From: Paramagnetospirillum kuznetsovii
Lineage (GTDB): Bacteria > Pseudomonadota > Alphaproteobacteria > Rhodospirillales > Magnetospirillaceae
DNA length: 64,000 nucleotides
NCBI RefSeq assembly: GCF_003284725.1
Contig: NZ_PGTO01000017.1
Span: 1 to 64,000 of the forward strand
Reading direction: 5' to 3'
The translations under genes were made by a program, and so were the position numbers. Numbering within the stretch: the first letter of the stretch is position 1; each line of letters begins with the position of its first letter. A model generated the notes under the pieces. The model was not told where the DNA came from and made no database searches. It was given only the letters and a program-made list of their open reading frames with translations. Positions 18,458 through 26,199 of the stretch are shown here, one piece after another.

Positions 18458-18967
18458 TTAGGTCTTATCAGATCCACCCAGGGTTTTGGCCAGTTCATAG
18501 ACCTTCCGGCGAACACTCTCATCGGTGATGCTGTAATAGGCCCGCACCAGTTCCAGGGTCTCACGCTTGGCCATGGGATTGCGTTCGTCACCCGGACTGG
18601 CCGCAGTTGTCACGGCTTCACCCTTGATCACCGCCGCCGGGCTGCTGGACTGCGCGTCTTCGTCCATATCATCGAAGAAAAATGATACCGGCACATCCAG
18701 AACTCGGGACAGATCGAACAGACGGCTGGCTCCAATGCGGTTGGCGCCCCGTTCGTACTTCTGAACCTGCTGGAAGGTAAGGCCAATGGCCTCTCCCAAC
18801 TTCTCCTGGCTCATACCGAGCAGGGTCCGACGAAGCCGCGTGCGAGCTCCAACATGAACATCAATGGGGTTCGCGGAACCATCTTCCAACCGGCCGCGAA
18901 CAGATCGTTTGGTGCTCTTAGCGCCGGGTTTTGCTTCTTGATGTGTGGCAGTGGGCTTCTTGGCCAT
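18458..18967 (-). CDS. XRE-family transcriptional regulator
   Basis: 169 residues. An N-terminal basic tail is followed by an HTH at about residues 37-95: VGARTRLRRTLLGMSQEKLGEAIGLTFQQVQKYERGANRIGASRLFDLSRVLDVPVSFFFDDM. This is the common alphaproteobacterial SinR-like regulator type. The C-terminal region (RETLELVRAYYSITDESVRRKVYELAKTL) is also standard for that group. The target is unknown. Confidence 0.9.
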   Translation of the reverse strand: MAKKPTATHQEAKPGAKSTKRSVRGRLEDGSANPIDVHVGARTRLRRTLLGMSQEKLGEAIGLTFQQVQKYERGANRIGASRLFDLSRVLDVPVSFFFDDMDEDAQSSSPAAVIKGEAVTTAASPGDERNPMAKRETLELVRAYYSITDESVRRKVYELAKTLGGSDKT

Positions 18968-19007
18968 GGCGCTACCTTTCGTTTATTGGATTGACTCCAG
19001 TATGGCC

Positions 19008-19271
19008 TCATTGGGGAGATGGCTCAAGCCAGCCGTACATGGCTATCTTGATCCCAACCGATGGTCCAGATATCGTTTCCATGTGGCCCATCCCCCAGAT
19101 GACGCGGCCACAATTGGGTGGGAGGCCCCTTATCCCCAATCCCGCCCAGCGAAGATCGGCGATGGAGTCTTCGACAGCCGCCATCGCCGATTTAGCCTTT
19201 TGCCAGATCATGCCTCGTAAGGTCAGATAACTTTTGACGCGATCCTGGCCACCTGCAGAGATTTTCTGCAC
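19008..19271 (-). CDS. Hypothetical protein
   Basis: 87 residues with a protein-like composition (GLGIRGLPPNCGRVIWGMGHMETISGPSVGIKIAMYGWLEP) but no known family. It overlaps the end of the upstream gene by 49 bp in another frame. A frameshift joining the two cannot be excluded. Confidence 0.4.
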   Translation of the reverse strand: MQKISAGGQDRVKSYLTLRGMIWQKAKSAMAAVEDSIADLRWAGLGIRGLPPNCGRVIWGMGHMETISGPSVGIKIAMYGWLEPSPQ

Positions 19272-19543
19272 ATCACCGCAGACAGTCTCATGGCGTTCCG
19301 TCTGCCGTGGCCTGGAGGTCGACCGCGCACTTCATTTATTGTGCGGCGGATAGAAGCAACCAATGCATCCCGCAATGGCTTCAATGGCTCGCGCGACAAA
19401 ATTGCCATCAAAAGCAATTCTGTCACTTGCTCAAGCTTGTCTGGCGCATCTATATGAGGCAAATGCCTAACTATATCTATAAGGCATTGATCAAGTGCGC
19501 TTTTGGTTTGTTCTGAATTCAAATTCATAGGCCATATGTTCAC
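19223..19543 (-). CDS. Hypothetical protein
   Basis: 106 residues from a GTG at 19543; an ATG at 19528 is also possible. The first 75 residues (LDQCLIDIVRHLPHIDAPDKLEQVTELLLMAILSREPLKPLRDALVASIRRTINEVRG) look like a helical domain. The last 25 overlap the next gene and are less convincing. No family recognised. Confidence 0.45.
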   Translation of the reverse strand: MNIWPMNLNSEQTKSALDQCLIDIVRHLPHIDAPDKLEQVTELLLMAILSREPLKPLRDALVASIRRTINEVRGRPPGHGRRNAMRLSAVMCRKSLQVARIASKVI

Positions 19544-19588
19544 AATAATTATTCATTTGATAGGGCTGCGATGGGTGTGTATTTGGGG

Positions 19589-19939
19589 TTAATCCTTGAA
19601 AATCTGTTCCTCGTGGATCCGCCGCAATGCCTCTTCGATATGATCGGCAACGGCGGGATTCTCGGCCAATTGCATCAGGGATTTGCCCCCAAACCTTTCC
19701 TGCGGCTCCGTCAGCCAAATGCAGGCTTTATCCTCATCGCCGAACACATGGTTTGCCAACAGGGTTAAACGATGGGCCCGGGCGACACTGATCCAGGTTA
19801 CCACCGGCTTCTGCGGTTCAGGGGGCACCGCCTCAGCGATGTCCTGTGGGTCATCTCCGACGAGAATGTGGCGGATCTTAGCGACGATCTCCGCCAGTTT
19901 CGCTTCGCGATCTGGTTCGCTATCCACCATGACCATCAT
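19589..19939 (-). CDS. MbcA/ParS-type protein (DUF2384), orphan antitoxin
   Basis: 116 residues. The C-terminal 60 (RLTLLANHVFGDEDKACIWLTEPQERFGGKSLMQLAENPAVADHIEEALRRI) are the MbcA/ParS/Xre-type toxin-binding domain (DUF2384), whose usual partner is a RES-domain NAD-degrading toxin. No RES gene is adjacent, and the N-terminal half lacks a clear XRE helix-turn-helix. It may be a solitary antitoxin or act in trans. Confidence 0.8.
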   Translation of the reverse strand: MMVMVDSEPDREAKLAEIVAKIRHILVGDDPQDIAEAVPPEPQKPVVTWISVARAHRLTLLANHVFGDEDKACIWLTEPQERFGGKSLMQLAENPAVADHIEEALRRIHEEQIFKD

Positions 19940-20033
19940 CGCCCAATAGGTTCCAAACGCCCCTCATAACCCTTGTCCGTCCAGATTTTCGCATTATCTA
20001 TTGGGCCGGCCATCAACTGACAAGGTGCTAAGC

Positions 20034-20267
20034 GTGGACGAAATTGATACCGCCAACGAACGGGCGGAATTGATGACCAATATGGCCATCCAGGTTGCTC
20101 TCAGCCGCCAGCTCAAGGCCCCGTCATCAGGCGTCTGCCGAGCCTGTGGCCAGGCCATTGAGGCCGCTCGTCTGCAAGCCAATCCGGCCGCCCCGACATG
20201 CTGCGATTGTGCGGCCAAGGCGGAAGCTGAGTACCAACGTCGCCTTAAGCTGGGTGGGCGCGGCTAG
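20034..20267 (+). CDS. DksA/TraR-type C4 zinc-finger protein
   Basis: 77 residues from GTG 20034 (AAGG eight bases upstream). A longer frame opens at 20001 but lacks a start signal. The four-Cys finger is CRAC...CCDC, with the DksA/TraR arrangement and a short N-terminal helix (DEIDTANERAELMTNMAIQVALSRQ). This is the short phage/plasmid TraR form, which binds the RNA polymerase secondary channel to alter promoter response. It converges on the next gene, with a 4-bp overlap of the ends. Confidence 0.8.
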   Translation: MDEIDTANERAELMTNMAIQVALSRQLKAPSSGVCRACGQAIEAARLQANPAAPTCCDCAAKAEAEYQRRLKLGGRG

Positions 20268-21172
20268 GCTCGCACCACCTCTCCTCCTCGAGCCGAATAC
20301 CGCTCAAAAGCGGTCATCCGCTGCATCGGCAGCGTGATGTCCCGGCGATAGATTTCGTCGCGCAGATAGGTCAACTCAGCTGCCAGGGCGTCTTCCCGGA
20401 CGTCGATCCACCAAGCTTTCGGAGTGCCATCGGAGCCGTCATTCCATTTATAGCCCCGACGCTTGAGATCATCCTTGTAGTCGAAGGGCGCGTATTCGGC
20501 CCAAATCCTGACCGTGGGGCAGCGTGCATCGACCAGGAGCTGCTCCAATCCAAGCCTCCCGGTAATCGGCAAGGGACTGGCTAGAATTTCCAGCAGCGCC
20601 AGACAATCAGCTCCGGCACGGTGACCATCGTGGAACAGGCCATACTGGGCCAGCAGATAGAACAGCTTGGTGCCACCGATGCCTTCGGCCGCCCAGTCGA
20701 TCTCGTTAATGGAGCAGGCCCAGGCCTTCTTGGCAAATCCAGGGGCCAGACGCTCAAGGAACCGCCGGTCAAAACCGGCATTATGGGCGATCACCAGAGC
20801 GACCGGAGCGATCAGCCGCTCGATCTCGGCAACGTCAATGGACTGTCCGGCGACCATCTCGGCGGTGATGCCGGTGAGTTGGGTAATCTCAGGCAGAATG
20901 GGGATGGTCGGCTCTTGGAACGCCTCGACCACATCAAGGATCCGGAAGATCCGGCCATCGGAGGAGAATTCGAACAAGACCATGCCAAGTTCGATGATTT
21001 CGTCCTTGATCAAATCAAGCCCGGTGGTCTCCACATCAACGATGACGCCGATCTTCTTGGCGGTGCCATCGTCGGCATGAACCTGCTCGCGTCGATCGAT
21101 GCGGCGCTGAACACGGAACCGGCCTGAGGCTTCCAAGGTTACCGCCATGGCGTCGAAATCGGTTTCCGTCAT
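20264..21172 (-). CDS. DnaQ-like 3'-5' exonuclease (DEDDh), second copy
   Basis: 302 residues. All exonuclease motifs are intact: VDVETTG (Exo I), LTGITAEMV, AHNAGFDRRFLE (Exo II) and HRAGADC (Exo III). The domain spans residues 40-210. A C-terminal 90-residue extension (RIWAEYAPFDYKDDLKRRGYKWNDG...KAWWIDV) matches the DNA-polymerase-III-epsilon-like proteins on alphaproteobacterial plasmids and phages. It is more canonical than the copy at 10 kb. It likely acts in repair or replication of mobile DNA. Confidence 0.9.
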   Translation of the reverse strand: MTETDFDAMAVTLEASGRFRVQRRIDRREQVHADDGTAKKIGVIVDVETTGLDLIKDEIIELGMVLFEFSSDGRIFRILDVVEAFQEPTIPILPEITQLTGITAEMVAGQSIDVAEIERLIAPVALVIAHNAGFDRRFLERLAPGFAKKAWACSINEIDWAAEGIGGTKLFYLLAQYGLFHDGHRAGADCLALLEILASPLPITGRLGLEQLLVDARCPTVRIWAEYAPFDYKDDLKRRGYKWNDGSDGTPKAWWIDVREDALAAELTYLRDEIYRRDITLPMQRMTAFERYSARGGEVVRA

Positions 21173-21211
21173 CCATCATTCCTCAGGCAATTATCGGCCG
21201 GCATCATACCA

Positions 21212-21412
21212 TTAAATGCTGTCCACGGATTGGGACTGCAAAAGGCGCTCAATCTCGGTCAGCAGAAGCAACCGCTCATCGCGGCCTCGCATGTCCCCAA
21301 GGCGCAGATATTCATCTGCCGCCTCGGCGACGATGGTTCGAGCAACCTCGCCAAAGCGCCGGATCAGTCTTCGGGCCTCAGCGGCATGGCCGTCATTTGC
21401 TGAGATCATCAT
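21212..21412 (-). CDS. Small hypothetical helical protein
   Basis: 66 residues, fully helical (HAAEARRLIRRFGEVARTIVAEAADEYLRLGDMRGRDERLLLLTEIERLL). Its start overlaps the stop of the HD-domain gene by 4 bp (ATGA), so it is translationally coupled to it. Function unknown. Confidence 0.6.
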   Translation of the reverse strand: MMISANDGHAAEARRLIRRFGEVARTIVAEAADEYLRLGDMRGRDERLLLLTEIERLLQSQSVDSI

Positions 21413-22101
21413 GCGCTCCGAGCCTCGACCAGTTGCAATTCGGGTACGGCCCAGAGCGGCTGACCCGCCCAGATGGTTCGGCAGCCATGGCCACCGGCTA
21501 CAAGGTCATCAAAGACCGCCAGAAAACGGTCTTTAGCCACCCTGGCTTCCCACGGTTCAATGTCGATAATCGGGGCACGGCGACGGAAGTCAAAAAGGGT
21601 TCTGGCTTCCTGTTCGCTAAACCCGGCCAGATGGACGGCCTCCAGATAGGCGGCAGCATGATCGGCACGATCGATGGCTTCAGCCCATTCCTGGGGAAGT
21701 TCAGCCGGGAGATTGAACGCCACCCTGACGGCTCGGGCAACTCGGTCCTCGATGGTCCGATAGACCGACCCGATGTGCTTCTTAAACGGCGTCACCAGGT
21801 CGGAGGTAACGTACTCGGGTGCATCGTGCAGGAAGCCCGCCAGAAGGGCTTCCGTCTGCAAATCCGGCACATCGGAAGCCATCAGTTCCGTCACCAAGAT
21901 GGAGTGCTGCGCCACCGAATAGGCATGCTCACCACGGGTCTGGCCGTTCCAGCGCGCCTCGCGCGACAGGCCGAGGGCGATATCGTCGATCTCGATTTCC
22001 AGCGGCGACGGGTCGAGGATGTCGAGGCGCCGACCCGAGCGCATGCGCTGCCAGGCACGATGGACGAGCTTTTGATCGAAGCGTTGGATGGTCATGGTCA
22101 T
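21409..22101 (-). CDS. HD-domain phosphohydrolase (YfbR-like)
   Basis: 230 residues. The metal site is visible as HAYSVAQHS and FLHDAPEYVTSDLVTPFK, the HD pattern of YfbR-type 5'-deoxynucleotidases. The length fits the family. Such enzymes hydrolyse dNMPs. GGAGGA precedes the ATG at 22101. It is the middle gene of a minus-strand trio with 22111-22383 and 21212-21412. Confidence 0.88.
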   Translation of the reverse strand: MTMTIQRFDQKLVHRAWQRMRSGRRLDILDPSPLEIEIDDIALGLSREARWNGQTRGEHAYSVAQHSILVTELMASDVPDLQTEALLAGFLHDAPEYVTSDLVTPFKKHIGSVYRTIEDRVARAVRVAFNLPAELPQEWAEAIDRADHAAAYLEAVHLAGFSEQEARTLFDFRRRAPIIDIEPWEARVAKDRFLAVFDDLVAGGHGCRTIWAGQPLWAVPELQLVEARSA

Positions 22102-22110
22102 ATCCTCCTG

Positions 22111-22383
22111 CTAAGGCCGGGCGATGCGCTTATAGCGATGGCCGACAGTGGCGATGCCGTTGCGGCCGACCACCACGTAGACATCGAGCAATTTGTCGAG
22201 ACGTCGAAGATTCCGGTTGGCTGCGTCCTTCAGGACCCGCTGCTTGCCGCGAGCTGAGAGGTAGATGATTTCGCAGCCGTGATGGTCGTGCTGGCTCTCG
22301 CCATAGGCCATGACAAGGTCAATCGCCTCTACGGGAATGCCTCGCTGCTGGATCCGAGATTCCCAATGTGCCGCTGCGCCCAT
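22111..22383 (-). CDS. DUF4258-like hypothetical protein
   Basis: 90 residues. HWESRIQQRGIPVEAIDLVMAYGE, then KRVL and a terminal VVVGRNGIATVGHRYKRI fit the DUF4258 layout (His near the start, R-x-R-G-I, beta-rich end), a family related to small RNase-fold toxins. The call is tentative. It lies 9 bp upstream of the HD gene. Confidence 0.5.
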   Translation of the reverse strand: MGAAAHWESRIQQRGIPVEAIDLVMAYGESQHDHHGCEIIYLSARGKQRVLKDAANRNLRRLDKLLDVYVVVGRNGIATVGHRYKRIARP

Positions 22384-22531
22384 TTTGTCCTCCCTTGATA
22401 ATGGCCCCCTTGCAGAAGGAAGGCCGATCCCGCTACACTCATCCTCACAATGCCCATAACTGCGATGCGCATTGTGGCTATATGTATAATAGCGATGCGT
22501 ACTTGAGTCAATGTGATTCGGAGGCCCTGTT

Positions 22532-23410
22532 TTGAGTGATCTGGATGACCTGCCTCAGGAAGTACGAAAGCGCCTGGAATTCCTTGAGTTCCGGCTTTAC
22601 TGGGAGGGGCGGGTCAATCGCCGCGATCTGACCCAGGCATTCGGAATTTCCGACATTCAGGCTTCGGTGGATTTCCGGGCCTATAACGGCCTCTGCCCGG
22701 ATGCCATGACCTATTCGCCGAAGGAAAAGCGATATCGGTCCAATGAAGGTTTCGTTCCGGTCCTCTATGCGCCGGATGCGCCGCGCTATCTGGCGATGCT
22801 TTGCCCTGAGAGTGCAGATGCCGCTGGTGGGCGGGATTGCTGGATCGGCAGTCCGCCTCCAGTCCTGGTGGCCCGCAAGATTGCCCGCAAGCCGGTAGAG
22901 GCCTCGGTACTGCAACCTGTCGTCCTCGCCATCCATTACGGTCTGGAGATCGAGATCCGCTATCAGGCCACCACCCACAAGGAGGACTGGCGATGGATCA
23001 GGCCGGTCGGATTGGTCTATAGCGGTTTCCGCTGGCACTGCCGGGGCTGGGATCTCAAAAATCAGCGGTTCGGTGATTTTGTGCTGACCCGCATTCTTGA
23101 CGTCAGGGCAAAGCGAGATGCTGGAGAAGCGGCCTCAAAGGATCCGCAGTGGCATGACGAAATCAAGGTGGAGATCGCCATTGATCCTCGGCTTGAGGAT
23201 GGTGCCCAGAAGGTCCTGGCGGCCGAGTATCTTGTGGGGGATGCGGACGTCCTGACGGTGAACGTGCCAAAACTCACTCTGCCCTATTTTCTCAAGCTCA
23301 ATGGCATTGAAGATGATCGGCCCGACCAAAAGCCCGAGCACCGACAGATTGTGGTGATGAACCGGGATCAGGTCGACGAAGCGTTGCCGGAGGGGTGGAA
23401 GGATCGATAG
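22532..23410 (+). CDS. WYL-domain transcriptional regulator (CapW/BrxR-like)
   Basis: 292 residues from a TTG at 22532, fixed by GGAGG seven bases upstream. An N-terminal winged helix (RKRLEFLEFRLYWEGRVNRRDLTQAFGISDIQASVDFRAYN) is followed by a WYL domain (LEIEIRYQAT...WRWIRPVGLVYSGFRWHCRGWD) and a C-terminal WCX part. This architecture is that of CapW/BrxR regulators, which repress CBASS, BREX and other defence loci. No defence effector is adjacent; a RelE/HTH module follows at 23.6 kb. The promoter has TATAAT at 22485-22490 flanked by GCGATGCG copies on both sides. Confidence 0.88.
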   Translation: MSDLDDLPQEVRKRLEFLEFRLYWEGRVNRRDLTQAFGISDIQASVDFRAYNGLCPDAMTYSPKEKRYRSNEGFVPVLYAPDAPRYLAMLCPESADAAGGRDCWIGSPPPVLVARKIARKPVEASVLQPVVLAIHYGLEIEIRYQATTHKEDWRWIRPVGLVYSGFRWHCRGWDLKNQRFGDFVLTRILDVRAKRDAGEAASKDPQWHDEIKVEIAIDPRLEDGAQKVLAAEYLVGDADVLTVNVPKLTLPYFLKLNGIEDDRPDQKPEHRQIVVMNRDQVDEALPEGWKDR

Positions 23411-23435
23411 GCCATCTCGTCCGGCAGCCAAGGCG
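23386..23435 (+). repeat. 50-bp direct repeat, copy 1
   Basis: This covers the last eight codons of the WYL gene and 25 bp beyond. It matches 24293-24342 at 47 of 50 positions. The copies start 907 bp apart and bracket the RelE/HTH module. Confidence 0.75.
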
Positions 23436-23493
23436 GGGGGGCCTAGGGAATGCAGCTGGAGGGTGCGTAGAATGGGGCCCGGCCCCACACCAC

Positions 23494-23544
23494 TGCGTCA
23501 GTGCCGCATATCATCCACTTGACTGATACTGCGTCAATGCCGCA
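23494..23544. promoter_or_regulatory. Tandem operators of the RelE/HTH module
   Basis: Two near-identical imperfect palindromes, TGCGTCAGTGCCGCA (23494-23508) and TGCGTCAATGCCGCA (23530-23544), lie 36 bp apart with TTGACT (23519-23524) between them. The second ends 11 bp before the toxin ATG. They are the likely binding sites for the antitoxin HTH. Confidence 0.65.
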
Positions 23545-23555
23545 TCATTATCGGC

Positions 23556-23912
23556 ATGGATCGCTCCCTGATTACCGTCGCGGAAACCACAGCCTTCGCC
23601 CGCAGGGCGGATAAGCTGCTGTCCGCCGACGAACGCAACGAACTGATTACCTTTCTGGCCGAGAACCCTGAGGCCGGTGACGAAATCACCGGAACCGGCG
23701 GGGTCCGCAAAGTCAGGTTCGCCGCCAAGGGTAAGGGCAAGTCCGGCGGTGCGAGGGTCATCTACTACTTCTTCGACCGGGCCAGCCCGCTCTACGCGGT
23801 ATTCATTTACGGCAAGGGCGAGCAGGCAGATCTATCGCCGGATCAGGTGAAGGCGGTGGCCGGATTCGCGGCAGGCATCAAGGCGACGGCAAAGGCACGG
23901 AGGACAGAATGA
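23556..23912 (+). CDS. RelE/HigB2-type toxin
   Basis: 118 residues. FARRADKLLSADERNELITFLAENPEAGDEITGTGGVRKVRFAAKGKGKSGGARVIYYFF.....YAVFIYGKGEQADLSPDQVKAV is the HigB2/RelE-like signature, with the basic catalytic surface in RKVRFAAKGKGKSGG. It should be a ribosome-dependent mRNase. It overlaps the antitoxin gene by 4 bp. ATG 23556 is very close to the likely promoter, so the transcript may have a very short leader. Confidence 0.9.
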   Translation: MDRSLITVAETTAFARRADKLLSADERNELITFLAENPEAGDEITGTGGVRKVRFAAKGKGKSGGARVIYYFFDRASPLYAVFIYGKGEQADLSPDQVKAVAGFAAGIKATAKARRTE

Positions 23913-24217
23913 GCGTCAAGAAGGATGTTAGCGACGAGCTGGTCGCGGCAATGGGCGAAGCTCTGGCGATAGCCACGGGCGAGGCGGCACCTGCCGCTGT
24001 CCACCGGGTCGAGGTGATGCTGGATGTGGATGTACGCGCCATCCGCACCCGGCTGGGCATGTCCCGCGAGCAGTTTGCCAAGCGGTTCCGGTTCCCCACT
24101 CGCACGGTGCAGGAATGGGAGCAGGGCCGCCGCCGCCCCGACCAGTCGGCCAGGGCCTACTTAACCGTCATCGAGCGGAACCCGAAGGCCGTCGAGGATG
24201 CCCTATCGGCACCATAA
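23909..24217 (+). CDS. HTH antitoxin (HigA2-like)
   Basis: 102 residues. The HTH lies in the C-terminal half: VDVRAIRTRLGMSREQFAKRFRFPTRTVQEWEQGRRRPDQSARAYLTVIERNP. The N-terminal 40 residues (ELVAAMGEALAIATGEAAPAAV) form the toxin-binding helix. It starts at the ATGA overlap. It should bind the two 15-bp palindromes upstream of the operon. Confidence 0.9.
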   Translation: MSVKKDVSDELVAAMGEALAIATGEAAPAAVHRVEVMLDVDVRAIRTRLGMSREQFAKRFRFPTRTVQEWEQGRRRPDQSARAYLTVIERNPKAVEDALSAP

Positions 24218-24292
24218 CGGCTGCCCCTCGCTGTGTGGCTCGCAGCGGATTGTTGGCCGTGTACGTCTTGCGCCACGATAGGAACGTCCTTA

Positions 24293-24342
24293 GCCGGAGG
24301 GGTGGAAGGATCGATAGTCCGTCTCCTCCGGCAGCCAAGGCG
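24293..24342 (+). repeat. 50-bp direct repeat, copy 2
   Basis: A 94% identical copy of 23386-23435. It carries what looks like the last codons of the WYL gene (GGGGTGGAAGGATCGATAG) without the rest of that gene. It is therefore the derived copy, left by a duplication or by insertion of the RelE/HTH module. Confidence 0.75.
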
Positions 24343-24388
24343 CATTCCACCCGCTCCTAGGCATAGATGAGCCGATCAGGCGTGGCTT

Positions 24389-24784
24389 TCATTTCGTGAC
24401 CATGGTGAGGTCGGCGATGAAGGCCCCCCGGCTCTGATGCCGGGCAGCGGCTAGGTCATCAAGCCGGCGCAGAATGCGCTTTGGCAGGGTGATATTGACA
24501 CGCTCGATGCTGTCGTCGAACAAAGCCTGGTCCAGATCAACAACGCCGACGGTCCAACCCTCATATCCGGACAAACGGCGAGCATCTTCAAGCTTCGTGG
24601 GAGATGGAACCGGCATGCCGGCATCCAGGGCAGCATCGATCCATGCCGCCGCGGCCTCCCTAGCGCCGTCCAAAGCCTCGTCCAAACTGTCCCCCGCCGA
24701 AAAACAACCCGGCAGATCGGGGACTACCACGCCGAACGCCGTGGTGTCGGAGCCTTCTTCGATCAGAATGGGATAGCGCATCAT
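24389..24784 (-). CDS. hicB: HicB antitoxin
   Basis: 131 residues. The N-terminal partial-RNaseH fold (MRYPILIEEGSDTTAFGVVVPDLPGCFSAGDSLDEALDGAREAAAAWIDAALDAGMPVPSPT) is the HicB signature. The C-terminus (ERVNITLPKRILRRLDDLAAARHQSRGAFIADL) is a ribbon-helix-helix DNA-binding domain. It sequesters HicA and represses the operon. Its ATG overlaps the hicA stop. Confidence 0.95.
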   Translation of the reverse strand: MMRYPILIEEGSDTTAFGVVVPDLPGCFSAGDSLDEALDGAREAAAAWIDAALDAGMPVPSPTKLEDARRLSGYEGWTVGVVDLDQALFDDSIERVNITLPKRILRRLDDLAAARHQSRGAFIADLTMVTK

Positions 24785-24960
24785 AGGCCTGCCTGTTTGA
24801 GAATTGCTGCCACCAAAACGCTACCAAGGTCCTTCTTTGGGTGGGGCACCACGACAATCCCTGGCTTAACCGGATGCTTGAAGACGTGATGCGATCCACG
24901 GATCCTGTCGAGGGCCCAGCCATCGGCTTCCAGGAGGCGGATTAGGTTGGCGCTTTTCAT
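24781..24960 (-). CDS. hicA: HicA mRNA interferase toxin
   Basis: 59 residues: MKSANLIRLLEADGWALDRIRGSHHVFKHP, then IVVVPHPKKDLGSVLVAAILKQAGL. The GSHHVFKHP motif with the catalytic His and the PHPKKDL loop are diagnostic for HicA, a dsRBD-like mRNase. It is short enough to be missed by length-filtered gene finders. It overlaps hicB by 4 bp, with toxin first as is typical. Confidence 0.95.
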   Translation of the reverse strand: MKSANLIRLLEADGWALDRIRGSHHVFKHPVKPGIVVVPHPKKDLGSVLVAAILKQAGL

Positions 24961-25005
24961 GTGTGTACGTTACACACGACATGCGACGGTGTCAACGCTA
25001 CACAC
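24961..25005. promoter_or_regulatory. Tandem operators of hicAB
   Basis: GTGTGTA-CGT-TACACAC (24961-24977) is a perfect 7-bp inverted repeat starting right at the hicA ATG. A related copy, GTGTCAACGCTACACAC (24989-25005), shares 14 of 17 positions and lies 28 bp away centre to centre. They fit binding by the HicB ribbon-helix-helix domain and overlap the likely promoter. Confidence 0.7.
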
Positions 25006-25198
25006 CCTCCCCACCGGCAATACGACGGCATTGATGCGAACGAGGTATGAAATATCATGACGGGAATCAATCGACCGATCCGGAAGCTTGGTGCATTGCT
25101 GGATCTGCCCGCCGATGTTCTGGTGCAGGCCTACGAAACCCACCAGGCTGCGTAGTGAGAAGCCAAACCGCGAACCGGTTCGCGCAAAACTTCGCGAG

Positions 25199-25474
25199 TT
25201 ACTGGTCGGGGGACTGGGCCACGACGGTATAGGCCACACCAATCCTCTTTGGCGCCGTCGCCCTGCGCTTCAAAATCTGCCCCACCACCGTCATGGCGGC
25301 CTCCCGGCTCTCAGCGGTGTGGTAGCGCAGCTGGCCCCTAGCCCCGATCCGCCCATTCCGGGTCGCCACTTGCCATTCGTCGAAGAGATCGCGGCCAACC
25401 GATACTTCGTAAAATCGCATGATATTACGACTCGGCAAACGCGCTTCCAGGCGGGTATGAAAAACATCGAACAT
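25199..25474 (-). CDS. WGR-domain protein
   Basis: 91 residues. MRFYEVSVGRDLFDEWQVATRNGRIGARGQLRYHTAESREAAMTVVGQILKRRATAPKRIGVAYTVV covers a whole WGR domain, here with NGRIG in place of WGRIG. WGR domains occur in PARPs and MolR-like proteins and bind nucleic acid ends. Free-standing copies are frequent on alphaproteobacterial plasmids, function unknown. CGAGG lies six bases before the ATG at 25474. Confidence 0.85.
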   Translation of the reverse strand: MFDVFHTRLEARLPSRNIMRFYEVSVGRDLFDEWQVATRNGRIGARGQLRYHTAESREAAMTVVGQILKRRATAPKRIGVAYTVVAQSPDQ

Positions 25475-25624
25475 AATAGCCTCGCGGCAAAGTATAGTGC
25501 TCCAGCGAGTCTAATATGTTGCCGAATCGTTCTGCAAGGACATCCTTGTCGTTGAGAGAAGATTATCACTTGAATCTTAAGGCAACCACCGGCATGAATG
25601 GGGGAAATATAGCCGGAGGTCTAA

Positions 25625-26032
25625 ATGTCCGAGCCCGATCTCAAGTCTCTCACCACCACAATTGTAGCCGCCTTTGTCTCTGCGAATGAGCTTCCTACTA
25701 GCGATCTACCTGGGGTGATCACCCGCGTCTACAGTGCGCTCGCCAGTGTCGGCAACGCCCCGGCGCCGGTTGAGCCGGCCGTGCCGGCGGTACCCATCAA
25801 AAAGTCTGTAACGGCCGATTACCTGATCTGTCTCGAGGACGGCAAGAAGCTTAAGATGCTCAAGCGGCATCTCATGACGGCCTACGGCTTGAGCCCTGAC
25901 GAATACCGCGCAAAGTGGGGTCTACCCTTGGACTATCCCATGGTGGCGCCAGCCTATGGTGCGGCGCGTTCCGAGATGGCCAAGGCCATCGGGTTGGGCA
26001 CCAAGCCGCGGTCACGGAAGCCAAAGGCTTAA
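25625..26032 (+). CDS. MucR/Ros family zinc-finger regulator
   Basis: 135 residues from ATG 25625 (GGAGGT upstream). The C-terminal domain YLICLEDGKKLKMLKRHLMTAYGLSPDEYRAKWGLPLDYPMVAPAYGAARSEMAKAIGLG is the MucR/Ros prokaryotic zinc finger, with the CLED variant of the first Cys pair. MucR proteins are H-NS-like silencers of AT-rich, horizontally acquired DNA in alphaproteobacteria. A Pro/Val/Ala linker separates the N-terminal oligomerisation part. Confidence 0.93.
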   Translation: MSEPDLKSLTTTIVAAFVSANELPTSDLPGVITRVYSALASVGNAPAPVEPAVPAVPIKKSVTADYLICLEDGKKLKMLKRHLMTAYGLSPDEYRAKWGLPLDYPMVAPAYGAARSEMAKAIGLGTKPRSRKPKA

Positions 26033-26199
26033 TAATAAAACCCCGGCGTTACGATCTGCTCGGCGTTGAGGTCGATGATGGTCTCACGCCATGTGGCAAG
26101 CTGCACGCTGACGCCCATCCAATTGCAGCGCCGTCGCAGACAACCGCTGATCCTGGCCGGGCTGCTGGCTATGGTCACCGAGATCTGGTGGTGGGTGAG

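Noticed and set aside
18751-18765. GTTC...GAAC inside the XRE gene as a LexA box
   Set aside because: The half-sites are inverted rather than direct and it is within the coding sequence.
25057-25155. 32-codon plus-strand frame (MTGINRPIRKLGALLDLPADV)
   Set aside because: Composition is acceptable, but the GAGG is 12 bases from the ATG and nothing else supports expression.
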